From Streblospio benedicti (Eukaryota > Annelida > Polychaeta > Spionida > Spionidae), in NCBI GenBank assembly GCA_019095985.1, contig CM032668.1:20762011-20826010 (forward strand): DNA of 64,000 nt. The letters are read 5' to 3'. Positions 41,526 to 52,924 of this stretch are shown here, piece by piece. Every line of letters begins with the position of its first letter. The stretch's first letter is position 1. A program made the translations under genes and the position numbers. The notes beneath the pieces are model-generated. The model was not told the DNA's origin, searched no databases, and saw nothing but the letters and a program-made list of their open reading frames with translations.

Positions 41526-41908
41526 GCTGTTGACACTACTACTTCCCACTTAGCCAGACATTCCTTGCGTGAATTTAATTAATTATATTGCTTAGACTTT
41601 GACAATGAGCGTACTCTTTCCAAAATGACCTCAATTAAGCACCAACATGTCACTTCGGTCTGGCTAAAATTATTGTGTTTATCCTCATTATCATTCCATA
41701 CGATTATATTAAATGTAGGTCGCCGATGTGAACCATGAAAATTCACATAAAAGCGTGGATTTTGTACATTGTCTGGTTCAATTTTATATTGATTACATCA
41801 ACAATTATATATGTATGTATAATATATGTAAGGAACGATGCTCTTATGCTAGTTGTCTAATTTATGTCAAACATTTTCATGATGATGAACTTTATCACCT
41901 CACATGTA

Positions 41909-42001
41909 CAGGTCCATATGACAACGTCATTGTGGTGGTGACTGGTTAAAACAGAAGCTGGGACTGAAGGCTTACACTGGGTTCAACCCCATGATGTCCA
42001 G
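41909..42001 (+). pseudogene. Mirrored, decayed copy of the 90-nt exon
   Basis: PYDNVIVVV is followed by a one-base deletion (GTGACTGG for GTTGACTGG) that ends the frame. Otherwise nearly identical to 9054-9143, with the acceptor TGTACAG and donor GTGAGT kept. Confidence 0.85.
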
Positions 42002-42354
42002 TGAGTTCTTTTAGTACTTGAGCAGTTTATCAGGGGCATAGTGAGGGATCTGCTGATATGTAAGCCTTAAATGCTTAGTAATAGTGTACTGAAAAGTCTT
42101 CGAATGGCAGCTAGATATTTGAATTTATGTGTAAGCTTTCTGCTTTTTTGGTTTGTGCATCAGATTATACTCCAATCTAAGCATACCAGTTCTTGTGTTT
42201 CCATTTTGTTACTATATCTAGTGTGAACTTTGTTAAATAGAACAAAATTACCCATACCTAGTCAATATGGTTCTGATTATAATGCTTTTTAATTGTATAC
42301 TGAAAAGTCTTTGAATTTCAACTAAATATTTGAATTGGTGCTAATTTTTCCAGG

Positions 42355-42515
42355 TACTGGTAGTTCTTATGGCACTAGTTCCAGCAAAGGCCTAAAGGGC
42401 GAGTACGCTCTCGATAGTTCTGGGAAACCAAGAATGGTCCTGAAAAATGGGAGGGCAGTAAATCGTATCCAGTTCAGACGACAAAAAGAGGATGGTGAGA
42501 GGAAAAGAGGAGTGC
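42355..42515 (+). pseudogene. Mirrored, decayed copy of the 159-nt linker exon
   Basis: GTGSSYGTSSSKGLKGEY and SSGKPRMVLK are kept, then a frame slip (NGRAVNRIQFRRQ). The acceptor TTTTTCCAG and donor GCAGGTATCA remain. Matches 5033-5191 and 8547-8703. Confidence 0.85.
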
Positions 42516-42747
42516 AGGTATCAGATTTTAACGTTTTATATACGCAATACAATGACCAGAAAGTGTAAAAGAGACAAATTGAAGTTAGACTTCGTCTTGT
42601 GCAATTTTTGTCTACAATTACCAATGTGGTTTAAATTGGCATCTTTACATGTGACATATTTTTGGCAGGTCAAAATTGGATTCAAAATTAGTTATTAGTA
42701 AATATTTTAAAAGTTCAGTGATAATTGCTTTATATTTACATGGACAG

Positions 42748-42960
42748 AGAAAAAAGTACTGAGAGAAACACAGCAGGGCGCAAAGTCCTGAGAGAAAAAG
42801 TCAGAGAGAAGAACTTCCAGCAGAAGTTCTGAAAAGAAGCTTTCCAGGAAAAGTCCGAAAGACATAAATCTAGTAGAAGTCCTGAACAGAGTCAGCGATT
42901 GGCCGCCTCAGCAGTAGAGGGGGGGTCTCCAAGACCAGCAAGTCTCTGCCAGATAAGGTG
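42748..42960 (+). pseudogene. Mirrored, decayed copy of the KSPER exon
   Basis: Starts RKSTERNTAGRK and then loses the frame several times by one-base indels, although the nucleotide sequence still matches 4638-4852. The next exon (267 nt) is not reached before the arm ends. Confidence 0.85.
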
Positions 42961-43639
42961 GGTCTGGGGGGTATTATCACAGAATACTTTGTCATATTGT
43001 GGAAGTAGAATACAGTTTGTGCAATTTTCGTCTCACGATTACCAATGTGGTTAAATTGGCATCTTTACAGGTGATATATTTTTTATATTTTTTAGAATAC
43101 AACATGTATTTCGGAAGATTCAGAGATTTTTCATGTTGCATCAAAATCATGAAAACTGCACCCAGTAAAACCAGGGGGTGCATCACCTGGTTCTTAAATT
43201 GTGATTTATACATACAATTGCCACAGAAATGGGGTGGAAAAACTGGGTATGTAGGTGAGAAATAAATTTGAGTCCCTAAGAATCTGTGGATTTGACTGTG
43301 TAGTTGTAACTGTCTCTGTCAGGGTCCGATGTCCCCCACGACCAAACTGCCGCCTTGAAAACCATAAAGGTCTGCAGACATCATTTCAGCGTCATCGGCT
43401 AAAAGCAGCGAGAAAAACATCCCCAGAGCTGCGAAAAAACATATCCTCCTGTTGCAGGAATGCCGGTATAAATTATCACATGTCGCAGACAATGTTGATA
43501 ATTAAAAAGGTTTCTGTATTTTGATTTTGATTTTTACTGTGGCTCATTTGGGTTTATATAAGTTTTGGGCATATAAGATAATGATGATAAGCAAAGTGTT
43601 GTTTTTTTATTGGCCTTTCGTTGTTGTGGGGCACAAATT

Positions 43640-44651
43640 GAATGTTTCAAAAAAGTAAATTTGTTTTTAAAAATTGATTTTAAAAATTTCCCAAAAAAAA
43701 ATTTTTTAAAAAAACATTTTGGGCAAATGTTGTTGACATTGGGGGAAATCTTTTGGCAAACTTAAAACCGGACCCCGCTTCTTTTCGTTTTTCAGGAAAC
43801 ATCAGGAAAAACCCCTGGTTTAATCCCATTTTCACCCCCGGGTTACATTTAACCCCCCGCCCGGAAAACCATAAAAAGGCCCAACAGGGCCCCCTAACCC
43901 TTTTACCGACTGCCCCGGGCCCCTTGGAAATTGTAGGAGTGGAAAAAAAAAAGGGAGTCCCCCCCCAAAGTTTACACACAGGGGCATCAAGGAAATTCAC
44001 TTTTTTTCCCCGTCATTTTTCTTTCCCTTTTTCCTTTTGAACCCCCTTATTAAAGCGTTTCAAATTAGGTCAAAGGGGCCTTTTGGGCCCCTAAAATCAA
44101 ATGGGGCCCTCCCCCCTTTTTAGTTCCCCCAAAAAAAATTTAAATTTTTTAAATTTTTTTAAAAATGGAAAAAAATTTTGAAATAGAAATTTAGGGGGCC
44201 CCCTTTTTTTTTTAAATTCCCCAAGGGGACCCTAAATATTTTGTTGCCTGGGCCCAAAATTTTTGGGGGGGTTTTTTTTTGGGATAAAGCCGCGTTTTAA
44301 AGGGAAAAATTTTAAAAAAATGTAAAAGGGTTTAAATTTTTTTTTTGTTAAGTTTAAAGTTTTAAAAAAAATTATGTCGTTTCCATTTGGGGAAAAAAAA
44401 TTTTTTTTTTGAAGCCTGCCGCCTTTTTCAACTTATGTATGAAACCTCGAGGAGAAAAAGGGGACAAATGGGTTAAATAAAAATGTTGGGGATCCCTTTG
44501 AAAAAAAAAGTATAAATACTTTAAATTTTTTGGGGTTTTTGGATTCCCCAACCCCCCCAAGCAAAGAAAATTTTTTCCCCCTTTTTTGGGTTTTTAATTT
44601 CCCCCCATTTTTTTAAAAGGCCCCCCTTTTGGGAAGGCCCTGGGCCCCCAC
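43640..44651. other. Homopolymer-rich, apparently low-quality sequence
   Basis: About 1 kb dominated by runs of A, T, G or C of 4-10 bases (CCCCCC, GGGGGG, TTTTTTTTT), quite unlike the rest of the window. It follows gradually worsening palindrome-arm sequence from about 43560 and abuts the 100-N gap. Stretched homopolymers and lost context are typical of poor read ends. The open frames in it should not be annotated. Confidence 0.85.
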
Positions 44652-44751
44652 NNNNNNNNNNNNNNNNNNNNNNNNNNNNNNNNNNNNNNNNNNNNNNNNN
44701 NNNNNNNNNNNNNNNNNNNNNNNNNNNNNNNNNNNNNNNNNNNNNNNNNNN
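44652..44751. other. Assembly gap (100 N)
   Basis: 100 N of unknown true size between the degraded end of the right palindrome arm and unique sequence. Confidence 0.99.
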
Positions 44752-45780
44752 GATCTTTAACAAGAAACAGGTTTGAATTGGGCCGATATGTTACTGGTTG
44801 TTTTCCGGATAATGGATTTTTTGATTGTAAAATAGATATCATATTCGTAATCTAGACCTTTTTCTCGTTAAATACGTGTATTAATCTTCAAAATTCAATG
44901 AAAAATAAGCAAGATATTAATTAATTTGAAAACGTTAAAAATTCAAAAAGTTTGCGGTCTTGCATGTTTAGAAGCACAAGGTCGCTAATGTCGCCAATAA
45001 AAATAATAAACCGGTTGTGAAACTTAAAAAATATTGTTTCTAGAGGTCAATATGTGTTGAATATTGCAATAATCTTGATAAATGTACAATGGATATTGAT
45101 TATAAACGGAAGGTAATGTTACTTGTCACTTAAAGTCCAGAAATATGCTAAAAATGTTTGATACTTGTTCGATGCTCGTATTATCGCCCATGTTAGAATA
45201 GTCATGGGTTACTAGCGTGATATCCTGACACCCGAATATTTGGACATCTCATCTATGTCCAGAGGGGTCCGGATAAGCGGACCTGTACTGTACTTGGGAC
45301 TTCTGATTATGTGTAAAAATATTGTCCAAATCTGGGGCCCCATTATTATTAGTGGTTTTCACGTAATAATATTACACAAGTAAATCTTTTGTTAAAATCT
45401 AGGGGGCCACTGGGAGCAACTTAAATGTTGGGGGCCTCTGGGTGCAGCCCGCTCAGCCCCCCTTAATTCTTTCACCCAGATCCAAAGAGCATTTAAAAAA
45501 TATACATAAATGTGAATTCCCACGTGAACTGGGGGGAACTCCGTGTTTTTTGTGTCTTCAATATTTGTGTGAATTAGAAATATCAAAACATTTAGTATTT
45601 TGTTATGTACACTACTACGTACTGATTAACGAATGACTTGACGATGCGGTGACTGTCGCTAGACCTTCGACCAAAGTAACTTTAGAAGTTGTTGACGTCA
45701 AGTGGTTAAATGATTGTACATAATAAAACACTCAATGGATATTCCTACTACTAACAAAAGACTCGACAAAAAATAGCAAA
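44752..45780. other. Intergenic sequence, nothing recognised
   Basis: AT-rich. A G/C-rich patch at 45400-45475 (GGGGGCC.CTGGG) resembles repeat ends but I could not define an element. Confidence 0.5.
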
Positions 45781-45789
45781 AACAGTTAC

Positions 45790-46210
45790 TTATATAGCTA
45801 CATATTGGAACCTGGCAAGACTTTTCGCTCTTTTCTCAAGAGCTTGGTCGGGCCCTAATGAAATCCTCTCACTGGGTCACATGACCGCCACAGATTTGGC
45901 GATCATGTGACAGCAGAGCTGTGTGTACACAGGGGGCAAGTCGTGCCGGTGTCCGCGGTTCATCGAGATATGCGCTCTCTGATTTCATTGGCCTCACGGG
46001 ATTTTCCCTTCGCAGCTCCATATCCTCACATGCTACCACTTTAAAGTCACTGGGGCTGATCTTGTGCCCTGTATCTCTGATGTTGTCCCCAATTGCCGTC
46101 GGAATGCGTTTGGGTTTTAAATGTTCCTTATTTCGGGTGTTCAGGGTCTGCCTGTCTCCCCAACATATGTATCCTGATACTGTGCGGAGACTTGTCATGG
46201 GAAGGTAACG
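45790..46210 (-). mobile_element. Penelope-like element fragment with GIY-YIG endonuclease region
   Basis: The minus-strand frame at 45869-46198 reads GYICWGDRQTLNTRNKEHLK, then IGDNIRDTGHKISPSDFKVV and a stretch corresponding to EA.YI.K..P.LNRD.G. This is the order of the GIY-YIG domain at the C terminus of Penelope-like retroelements (YVGETGR.L..R.KEH, TGH.I.....KV). Downstream on that strand (45800-45850) comes GAGCGAAAAGTCTTGCCAGG, the sequence that commonly follows the domain in these elements. The reverse transcriptase is not present. Frames beyond the KEH part are drifting; an old fragment. Confidence 0.7.
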
Positions 46211-46852
46211 TGGCTTAATGGCGGGGATTTTGTTGATTTGGGCAATAATCGGGAAATCACCTGGAATTTTCAGTTGTTTTCGAAAAATTTATAAATTCCT
46301 GTTAAAAATCGAAATATTTACATCTAGTTCCGCCATCTTACCTGTAAAATATCACCACTTTGCCTGCTATAACGCAATCAGCAAACGAATATAAAACCGA
46401 ATATTCCAAACGAAATGTGCAGCGCATTACTTTGGTAACAAAAGCGGGTTAAGGCGGGCTGCCGTGTAAGTGATGCGCCAATCGAATGTTGTTGGCCGTT
46501 TCCATGATTGACAGGTGAGACAATATGGCGGATATGAAACAATTTTAAACTTTTGTTGCTATTTTTCATTAATTACATCGTTATTTATAGGTGTCAGTGT
46601 TTTATAATCAGTGACTAATCCTCTTTGTGCGTGAATGGGGCAGTTGCATTGTTGTACATGCAGGACTTTCTGAGGTAAAGCGCATTTTCTCCATGCCAAG
46701 TGCTCTTCCAAATCTAATAATTGTGGTTTGTTGAAACCAAGTTTATTACATTTTTTTCTTAATTTATTTATTTATTTATCTGTTAGCATAACGTGAAAAT
46801 TTTCATCATTGTATCATGTGATCTAACCAGTGCCACTATGGAAACTAGATCA

Positions 46853-47380
46853 AAAGTGTTCAAAGAACACTGCGTCGCTACAATGACATTGACTTATGGA
46901 CAATTAAGATATATACTCAAATGATAAACAAATTTAATAATAATTAAGATTAGATGCAATAATAAAATTTTTAATAATTTTAACAAATTTTCGGCATGTA
47001 CTGCCTTCATCAAGTTACAAATGAAAACAATATACAAAGCAACGTTCTACATAGAACGTAACACGTACACACGTAAAAAATACGTAAAAAATACATACAA
47101 ATATGTACGTGAAATGTGACGTTTCACGTTTCTGGCTGGCTTAATTGCATTGAATATCAGTAAGAATGTCATGAATGGGCTTCTAGAGAGCACAATTTAA
47201 TTGGCAGAGTGCCCAAAATCAAATCACTTCGGTGTCGCCTCATACCTCATAGCTGTGTAAAGTTTGAACGAAATCGGTGTAACGGTAAAAGCTCTAGCTT
47301 GTCCGGAGACATACATACATAGATACATAGAAACGAAGTGATCACAAGGCTTTCGCTTCAGCTACTGAAGCGACGCAATA
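46853..47380. mobile_element. Second copy of the ACTAGATCAAAAGTG repeat
   Basis: Same start, AATTGCATTGAATATCAGTAAGAAT middle and 3' hairpin as 37618-38175. A different middle section (46940-47140) carries CACGTACACACG and related short repeats. The following 47400-47550 ends in GAATTTGAATTGAATT, possibly the 3' tail of another retroposon. Confidence 0.65.
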
Positions 47381-47803
47381 AGTTATTGGCTTCTGACAAA
47401 GGCTTTTACAGTTGTCTGTTTTGTAGCATATATACATTTAATATTTTTTTAATGTATATACTTTTTATTAATTTATTTCTTATAACTGAATTTTAATTTT
47501 CATGTATATTGAGCTACAAATAAATGAATTTGAATTGAATTAAAATCTATAGACTAGTATAGACATTTGGCATAATTTTGGGTGTCAATGGACTCGTACA
47601 TGCAGTGCTGATAGGCGCCGGGGGCGGGGGAGTTGGGGGAGAGAGGAGAGTGCGAGAGGAGGGATACCCCCGTCTTGCAAGGGGTGTTCGGGTCGATTGC
47701 CCCCCCCCCCATTAATTTTTTTTTAAAAAATTTTAATATGTGATATGCATTTTTTCTGCAATCTAGTGTATAATTTACAGCAAAATTGGGTACTTGAAAT
47801 AGA

Positions 47804-49279
47804 CGGCGAGCTAGCGGCACCTACCGTGCACCCCCCCCCCCCATGATCCTCCGACATTGGTTCCAAAATGATCCTTGATGTCCCCCGCTTCCATTTCAAA
47901 AATGTTTCCATCAATGAATTGGGATGAACTACCTCATTTGCATAAAAACAAGATGGCCGTCAGCACTTTTTCGCGAATAATACGAAATACCATTTACGTA
48001 ATATCTTTACTACTATTTAACATTTTCAAGTCATTTAAAAGACTAACCTTACATTTTAAGTATAGAGGAATACAAAAAAGTGAAAGAAATCATGGTTTGG
48101 TTAATTTTTGATAGCCTAATTAGCATAAATCCTAGATGGCTGACCCCAATTTTTGACATAATTCACTTTCTTTTCCCTATATAACCCATTATTCTGTATT
48201 CTGTTCACTGCCAACTTGTTAAAATATACAGCAGGATACCCTAATGCTATTTCATAACTGTTATTGGGTATATACTTGCATACACTGGCTCATTTGCATA
48301 GAAACAAAATGGCTACCCCTGTCATAGGAAATTCAAGAAAATCCGATTACCGTCATATCATCAGTTTTTATTATCTCTTTGAAGTCATTTAAAACGCTCA
48401 ACTTACATTATAAATATATAGAAATACAAAAAAGTGAAAAATATGATAGTGCAATGACTTTATAATATCCTAATTAGCATAAATCCAAGATGGCCGACCC
48501 CACTTACAACATAATTCACTTTTTTCCCATATAACCCATTATTTTGTATTCTGCTCACTGCCAACTTGCTAAGACATACAGCAGGATCCGCTAATGTTAT
48601 TTCTTAACTGTTATTGTGAATACACTTGCATACACTGGCTCATTTTCATAAAAACAAAATGGCTACCCAATCTTTGGAAATTCAAGAAAATCTGATTACC
48701 GTCATATCATCAGTTTTTATTAACACTTTGAAGCCATTTTAAAAGCTAAGCTTACATTAGACATACAGACAAATACAAATATGTGTAAAACATCACAATG
48801 TTGTACATCTATAATATCTTAATTAGTATAAGACCAAGATGGCTGACACAAATTTAGAACACAATTCAATGTTTTTTGTCCTTGTCACCCCTAATTAAGC
48901 CTTAGTCAGTCTTCATCTGATTCTGATGAAGATGATTCAAACTCATACACATCTGAGTCATTGTCATCTGATGCTTTATCATCAGGTTGAGCTAAGAGAT
49001 CAACAAACTCTTTGGGCAGTATGTTATTTTCACACCACAAAGCAATGTAAGTTTAGCCTTTTAAATGACTTAAAAATGTTAAATAGGAGTAAAGATATTA
49101 CGTAAATGGTATTTCGTATAATTCTCGAAAAAATGCTGACAGCCATCTTGTTTTTATGCAAATGAGGTAGTTCATCCCAACTTATTGATGGAAAGATTTT
49201 TGAAATGGAAGCGGGGGACATCAAGGATCATTTTGGTACCACTGTCGGAGGATCCTTACGGTAGGTTGCTAAAAGACTT
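47804..49279. mobile_element. 1.48-kb DNA transposon with ~240-bp inverted ends and 8-bp target duplication
   Basis: Flanked by GAAATAGA (47796-47803) and AAAATAGA (49280-49287), matching the single GAAATAGA of the uninterrupted copy at about 26343. The ends align as inverted repeats for about 240 bp (ACCTACCGT...GATCCTCCGACA..., CATTTGCATAAAAACAAGATGGC..., TTACGTAATATCTTTACT). The interior has about three tandem units of ~352 bp, each starting near CTCATTTGCATA.AAACAA.ATGGC (47934, 48287, 48637), the first overlapping the left inverted end. A transposase tail is at 48906-49048. An 8-bp duplication fits hAT or P-type elements; not assigned. Confidence 0.85.
48906..49048 (-). pseudogene. C-terminal tail of a transposase-like protein inside the 1.48-kb element
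   Basis: Reads TYIALWCENNILPKEFVDLL, then an acidic end (AQPDDKASDDNDSDVYEFES, SSSESDED) and a stop. It starts inside the right inverted end of the element. The first ~13 codons overlap the terminal repeat, so the full-length parent element probably encoded the end of its transposase next to this terminus. The family is unknown to me. Confidence 0.55.
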
Positions 49280-49486
49280 AAAATAGATCATTTTTACTAA
49301 CCAAATACATACATGTATAGCATGTATAGCAATAATATGCAGGTCAGGTCAGATATTTATACAGACTGTACCGAAGACGCATAATTGTGGTTTTTTGAAA
49401 CCAAGTTAATTACACTTTTATGTACATTTTTACTATCCATTGACCATTCTAAACACAGAACAGTGTTATAGAATAGTCTTATTTTA

Positions 49487-50359
49487 GGGGACTGTGAACT
49501 CTTTTCTTAGGATTTTATTAAACTTTGATTTTCTCACTCATTATTGCTTCAATTATTACAAATTACACCTTATTTTGTAGATAATTATCTAATCTATTTA
49601 AATGACACAACATGTTTTGAATTGTATAGATTGATGAAAAAAAATTATAAAGCAATTAATGAAAAAATGACAACTTTGCCTTTGAAGCATATTTTGATAT
49701 AAAACATCGAAATGACCAAAATCACTATTCAGTTACAAAATTTTATTATCTATCTAAAAAACCTTTATTTAAATTTTTGCATTTTAAGTGAAAAACCCTA
49801 TTTTCCAATTTTTTAAAAATCAAAATCATGCTCATAATTCATTAAGAAATAAAAAAATCAAAATCCCTAGTTAGGTTTTCTTCAGAATGCATATATTTTC
49901 AAATATATACACGTTTTGAAAATTTTATTTCATGGTTAAGGAGAAATATAAAAGAAAAAAATTCATCCACTATGCAAACTTAGTTTGAGAAATGGGCTTT
50001 TTAAACATGGCCTATCAATATACATTGATAGTAGTTGCTGTCTATAAAATGTATATATAAGAAAAACTATTGATGATAAAAGGTTCATTTTAGAAAGATG
50101 TTGTTCTTTATCATTTATAGCAAACAAAACATTGAAAATGTAAAAATTTAATTTTTAGCCTATATAACCTTATAAGCCTGCAAAGAATGAGTCATTGTTT
50201 TTCACTCCAGCTTGGTCTTTACAAAATGCGTTGTAATGGGAAAACTATTGAAGATAAGAGGTTCATTTCAAAACATGTTGTTCTTCATAGTTTACAGTAT
50301 AATAAATATTAAAAAGCTGAAAATAGAATAGTTTTCCCTTAAAGAGTTCATAGTACCCT
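49487..50359. mobile_element. AT-rich ~870-bp MITE with TGAACTCTTT inverted ends
   Basis: The left end GGGGACTGTGAACTCTTT and right end AAAGAGTTCATAGTACCCT are imperfect inverted repeats. The host element without the insert is seen at about 26525-26545. The target duplication looks like TA (or TTA). The interior has two related ~100-bp units (AAAACTATTGA.GATAA.AGGTTCATTT) at about 50065 and 50240. Non-coding. Confidence 0.75.
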
Positions 50360-50549
50360 TAAGTATAAGTTAAAAATATATATTAAACGGGAAAATACTG
50401 AAATTTTGTCGTTTGTGTTACATACATATGTTATGTTCTGATTACCCAAATTTTTCTTCCCAAAATTTTAAGGGCCAAACAAAAACTGGCCCCATTTTGT
50501 ATTACCCATGGGGGAGTTGGCCCCATTGAGAAAAATCCTAAAATCAACG

Positions 50550-52570
50550 CTGTAAGCTGATGTGATTTTTCATAATCTAGGTAGACAGTTGATTGGCGGG
50601 GGTTGGTGACTGCCATTTGTTACCCTTGATTGTGATGTAGCCGTATCAGATATCAATTAAGCTCATGTGATATTTCAATTTGATTCCAAAGTATATTTTT
50701 GTTTATTTTTATGTAAAAAAAAAACATTACATAAAATGCATATCAAATGATGAAAATAAAACAGTGTAACAAATTAAATTTATCTATTATCTATTTTTGC
50801 AATATTTTGGGGTCGATTACAATATACTTCAGAAAGCCATTTAATGTGATAGAAAAAAAACAATTGACCTGGAATTTGATGAAAACCTTGAAAAATACTT
50901 TTTGAAATGACCTGAATTTCAATTCACCAATTGCTGGGAACCATGTATGTCCATTACATAGGCATGCAACTTATGTGCAAATTTGTTGAAAATCATATGG
51001 AAAATGAAGAAACTAATCAGTAAAGAACCTTGAAGTAATCGGTTATTCTAGAACAATTTGTCATCATGATTCATATATGAAAAGTCTGCACACCCATATT
51101 TTTCGGGGTGCTTGACACCGCTTTACCTTTGTGATTCGCTTCATATATGTATAAGATACAAAGTAGTTTATAAACATTAATTGGTCCCATTTACCTTGCT
51201 CTAATCATTGCTTGAATCAACCAATAACTGGACATTAATGCTATGTATACCGAAATGAAATTTTCAAACAACTGAATAGAAATAATTTATGACATAACTT
51301 TAATAACTTATTGTTGTCATGGCTCCATGCCAGGACAAATATGAATCTGTATTATCTAACTAGATAGGTTGTTTTCACAGCCTGTAAAAATTATTTAGCA
51401 CATGTGTCATATGTATTAAAAATAAGCATAACTCATTAAAAAATAAAATATGGAATTTTGAGTTTTTCTTAAGCAAAGCAATAAATAACAGTTATAAATT
51501 GGGTGATGTAGAAAATTTATACATTCAAAATTATATTCAGATGTATGCCAGCAAACAAGTATTTTCATAGAAGCAAGATACATCCAATAAGTGAAATTTT
51601 ACATTATTTCCAAGGCCAAGGCTAATTCAATTACCATTTATAAAATATTTGTTCATGTAATTATAAAGGCAATTGTCTGTTAACCTTAGAGTCATGCTCG
51701 AAAAATAAGAGACAAAACACAAGTTCTTAGCTAGTATTTTTTCTTAACAAACATAAAAAAAAGAAAAAATATGTAAACTGATATAAATAGGACACAAATT
51801 AAAACACAAAAACAAGTAATTATAAACAAGCCTTTAGATTACCCTCTTTTCCGTTCACATATCACATGTGCTCATATTGTGAAGGAGTATGAGTGGGTAT
51901 ATCCTTATTAACATTTCAATCAATCAAATCCTGAGTTTATTAAACAGGCCCCAATTATAATGATAGATTTAATCCAATTCCTTCAGATCACACATACCAG
52001 TATTAAGAATTGAGTTAAAACAGTTATTCTAAAACACTTGAATATATATTTCAATATGCAAACATATGCAAAAAATGTTAATATAAATTCATTATAAACA
52101 GTTAATATGCATTTATATACCACCTGGAGCCCCCCTGACGTTCGAAATCGCTATGTTGAAGAATTCTTTTATCTGTTAAATAAAAACCCCACTTTCAATT
52201 TCTTTATCATGGTATAAGAAACAAAATTATTAATGATGATGCCAACCGACACAAGCTATTTTTTGTCAGGTTAGTAAATTTACATGTTGCCCATACTTTG
52301 CAAGTACACTGTCTACGAAGATTTTAAAAAATCACAAATACCAAAATACTAAAAAATAGCATAAATGGAATAGATTAATTAAGATTTCGTCAAAAGCCAT
52401 TTCCAAATATAAATGTATGACATTATACAACAGTGGTTTGATCATTGCAAAAAATAAAATCACCAAATCGATTACCAATGACTGAGGCCTACCAAAATGT
52501 TTCAATGATACAACAAGTATGCATTGGAAGGATGATGCACATGTATGTATATTATCAAATAAAAAAAAAT
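50550..52570. other. AT-rich intergenic or intronic sequence
   Basis: No gene, named repeat or RNA recognised over about 2 kb. A minor ATTTCAATCAATCAAATCCTGAG segment at about 51925 resembles 1805-1835. Confidence 0.5.
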
Positions 52571-52577
52571 TACATAC

Positions 52578-52634
52578 ACTTTTTGTCTCATCTTCATTCG
52601 GCATGAAGATATAATGATCCTTCTTGGCAATCAT
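52578..52634 (-). CDS. Candidate first exon (MIAKKDHYIFMPNEDETKS)
   Basis: Minus-strand ATG at 52634 in a favourable context (GCTGCCATGA), 19 codons, then a strong donor (AAAAGT/GTATGT). Upstream (52640-53030) are several CCAAT/ATTGG motifs that could form a promoter. No following exon could be identified in 50.6-52.5 kb and the peptide matches nothing I know, so this is tentative. Confidence 0.3.
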
Positions 52635-52639
52635 GGCAG

Positions 52640-52920
52640 CCGTAAATTGTAGGAATTGACCATGATTGGAGTGTCAATGCAAAGCTGACGCTGGCGAATT
52701 ACCCGCAACAAAGTGGGTCTCGATTCAGCACTCAATTTTGCGATTGACACAATCGAGTGGTCAATCACCATTCTATCATGACTAAAAAAATAAATCATAT
52801 TATAACATTCTCATTGCAAGTCAATCACGCGGACTATCATAGTCTAAAACTTTTTTTCTTTTACCACACGGACACGCCATATTATAACGTCTGTATTGAT
52901 AATGTGAATAGTTTAGACCA
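52640..52920. other. CCAAT-rich spacer
   Basis: Contains repeated GATTG/CAATC motifs (TGACCATGATTGG, GCGATTGACACAATCGAGTGGTC). Possible promoter of the candidate exon at 52578-52634; otherwise nothing recognised. Confidence 0.3.
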
Positions 52921-52924
52921 AAAG

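Larger units (their letters stand above)
24421..43640. repeat. Right arm of the giant palindrome
   Basis: Reverse complement of about 7490-20400, interrupted by insertions at 25533-27685, 31749-35508, 37618-38175 and 39450-41525. Open frames that are intact in the left arm are broken here, often by one-base changes in homopolymer runs. The arm ends at about 43640, in the intron of the macro gene, where the sequence degenerates into homopolymer-rich DNA. Confidence 0.93.
46260..50545. mobile_element. CTGGCCCC-type element, copy 2, split by nested insertions
   Basis: Pieces matching 25730-26710 in order: 46310-46715 (CCGCCATCTTA, TATAACGCA.TCAGCAAACGA), 47560-47795 (CTGCAATCTAGTGTATAATT), 49288-49486 (CTAACCAAATACATA, TGACCATTCTAAACACAGAA) and 50360-50545 (CTGGCCCCATTTTGTAT, GAGAAAAATCCTAAAATCAAC). 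Insertions separate them: 46715-47555 (includes a copy of the 37618 repeat), 47804-49279 and 49487-50359. The arrangement gives the relative order of events: this element is older than its three inserts. Confidence 0.75.

Noticed and set aside
43680-44763. Several open frames in the homopolymer-rich block and across the gap
   Set aside because: Sequence looks unreliable and the frames partly consist of N.
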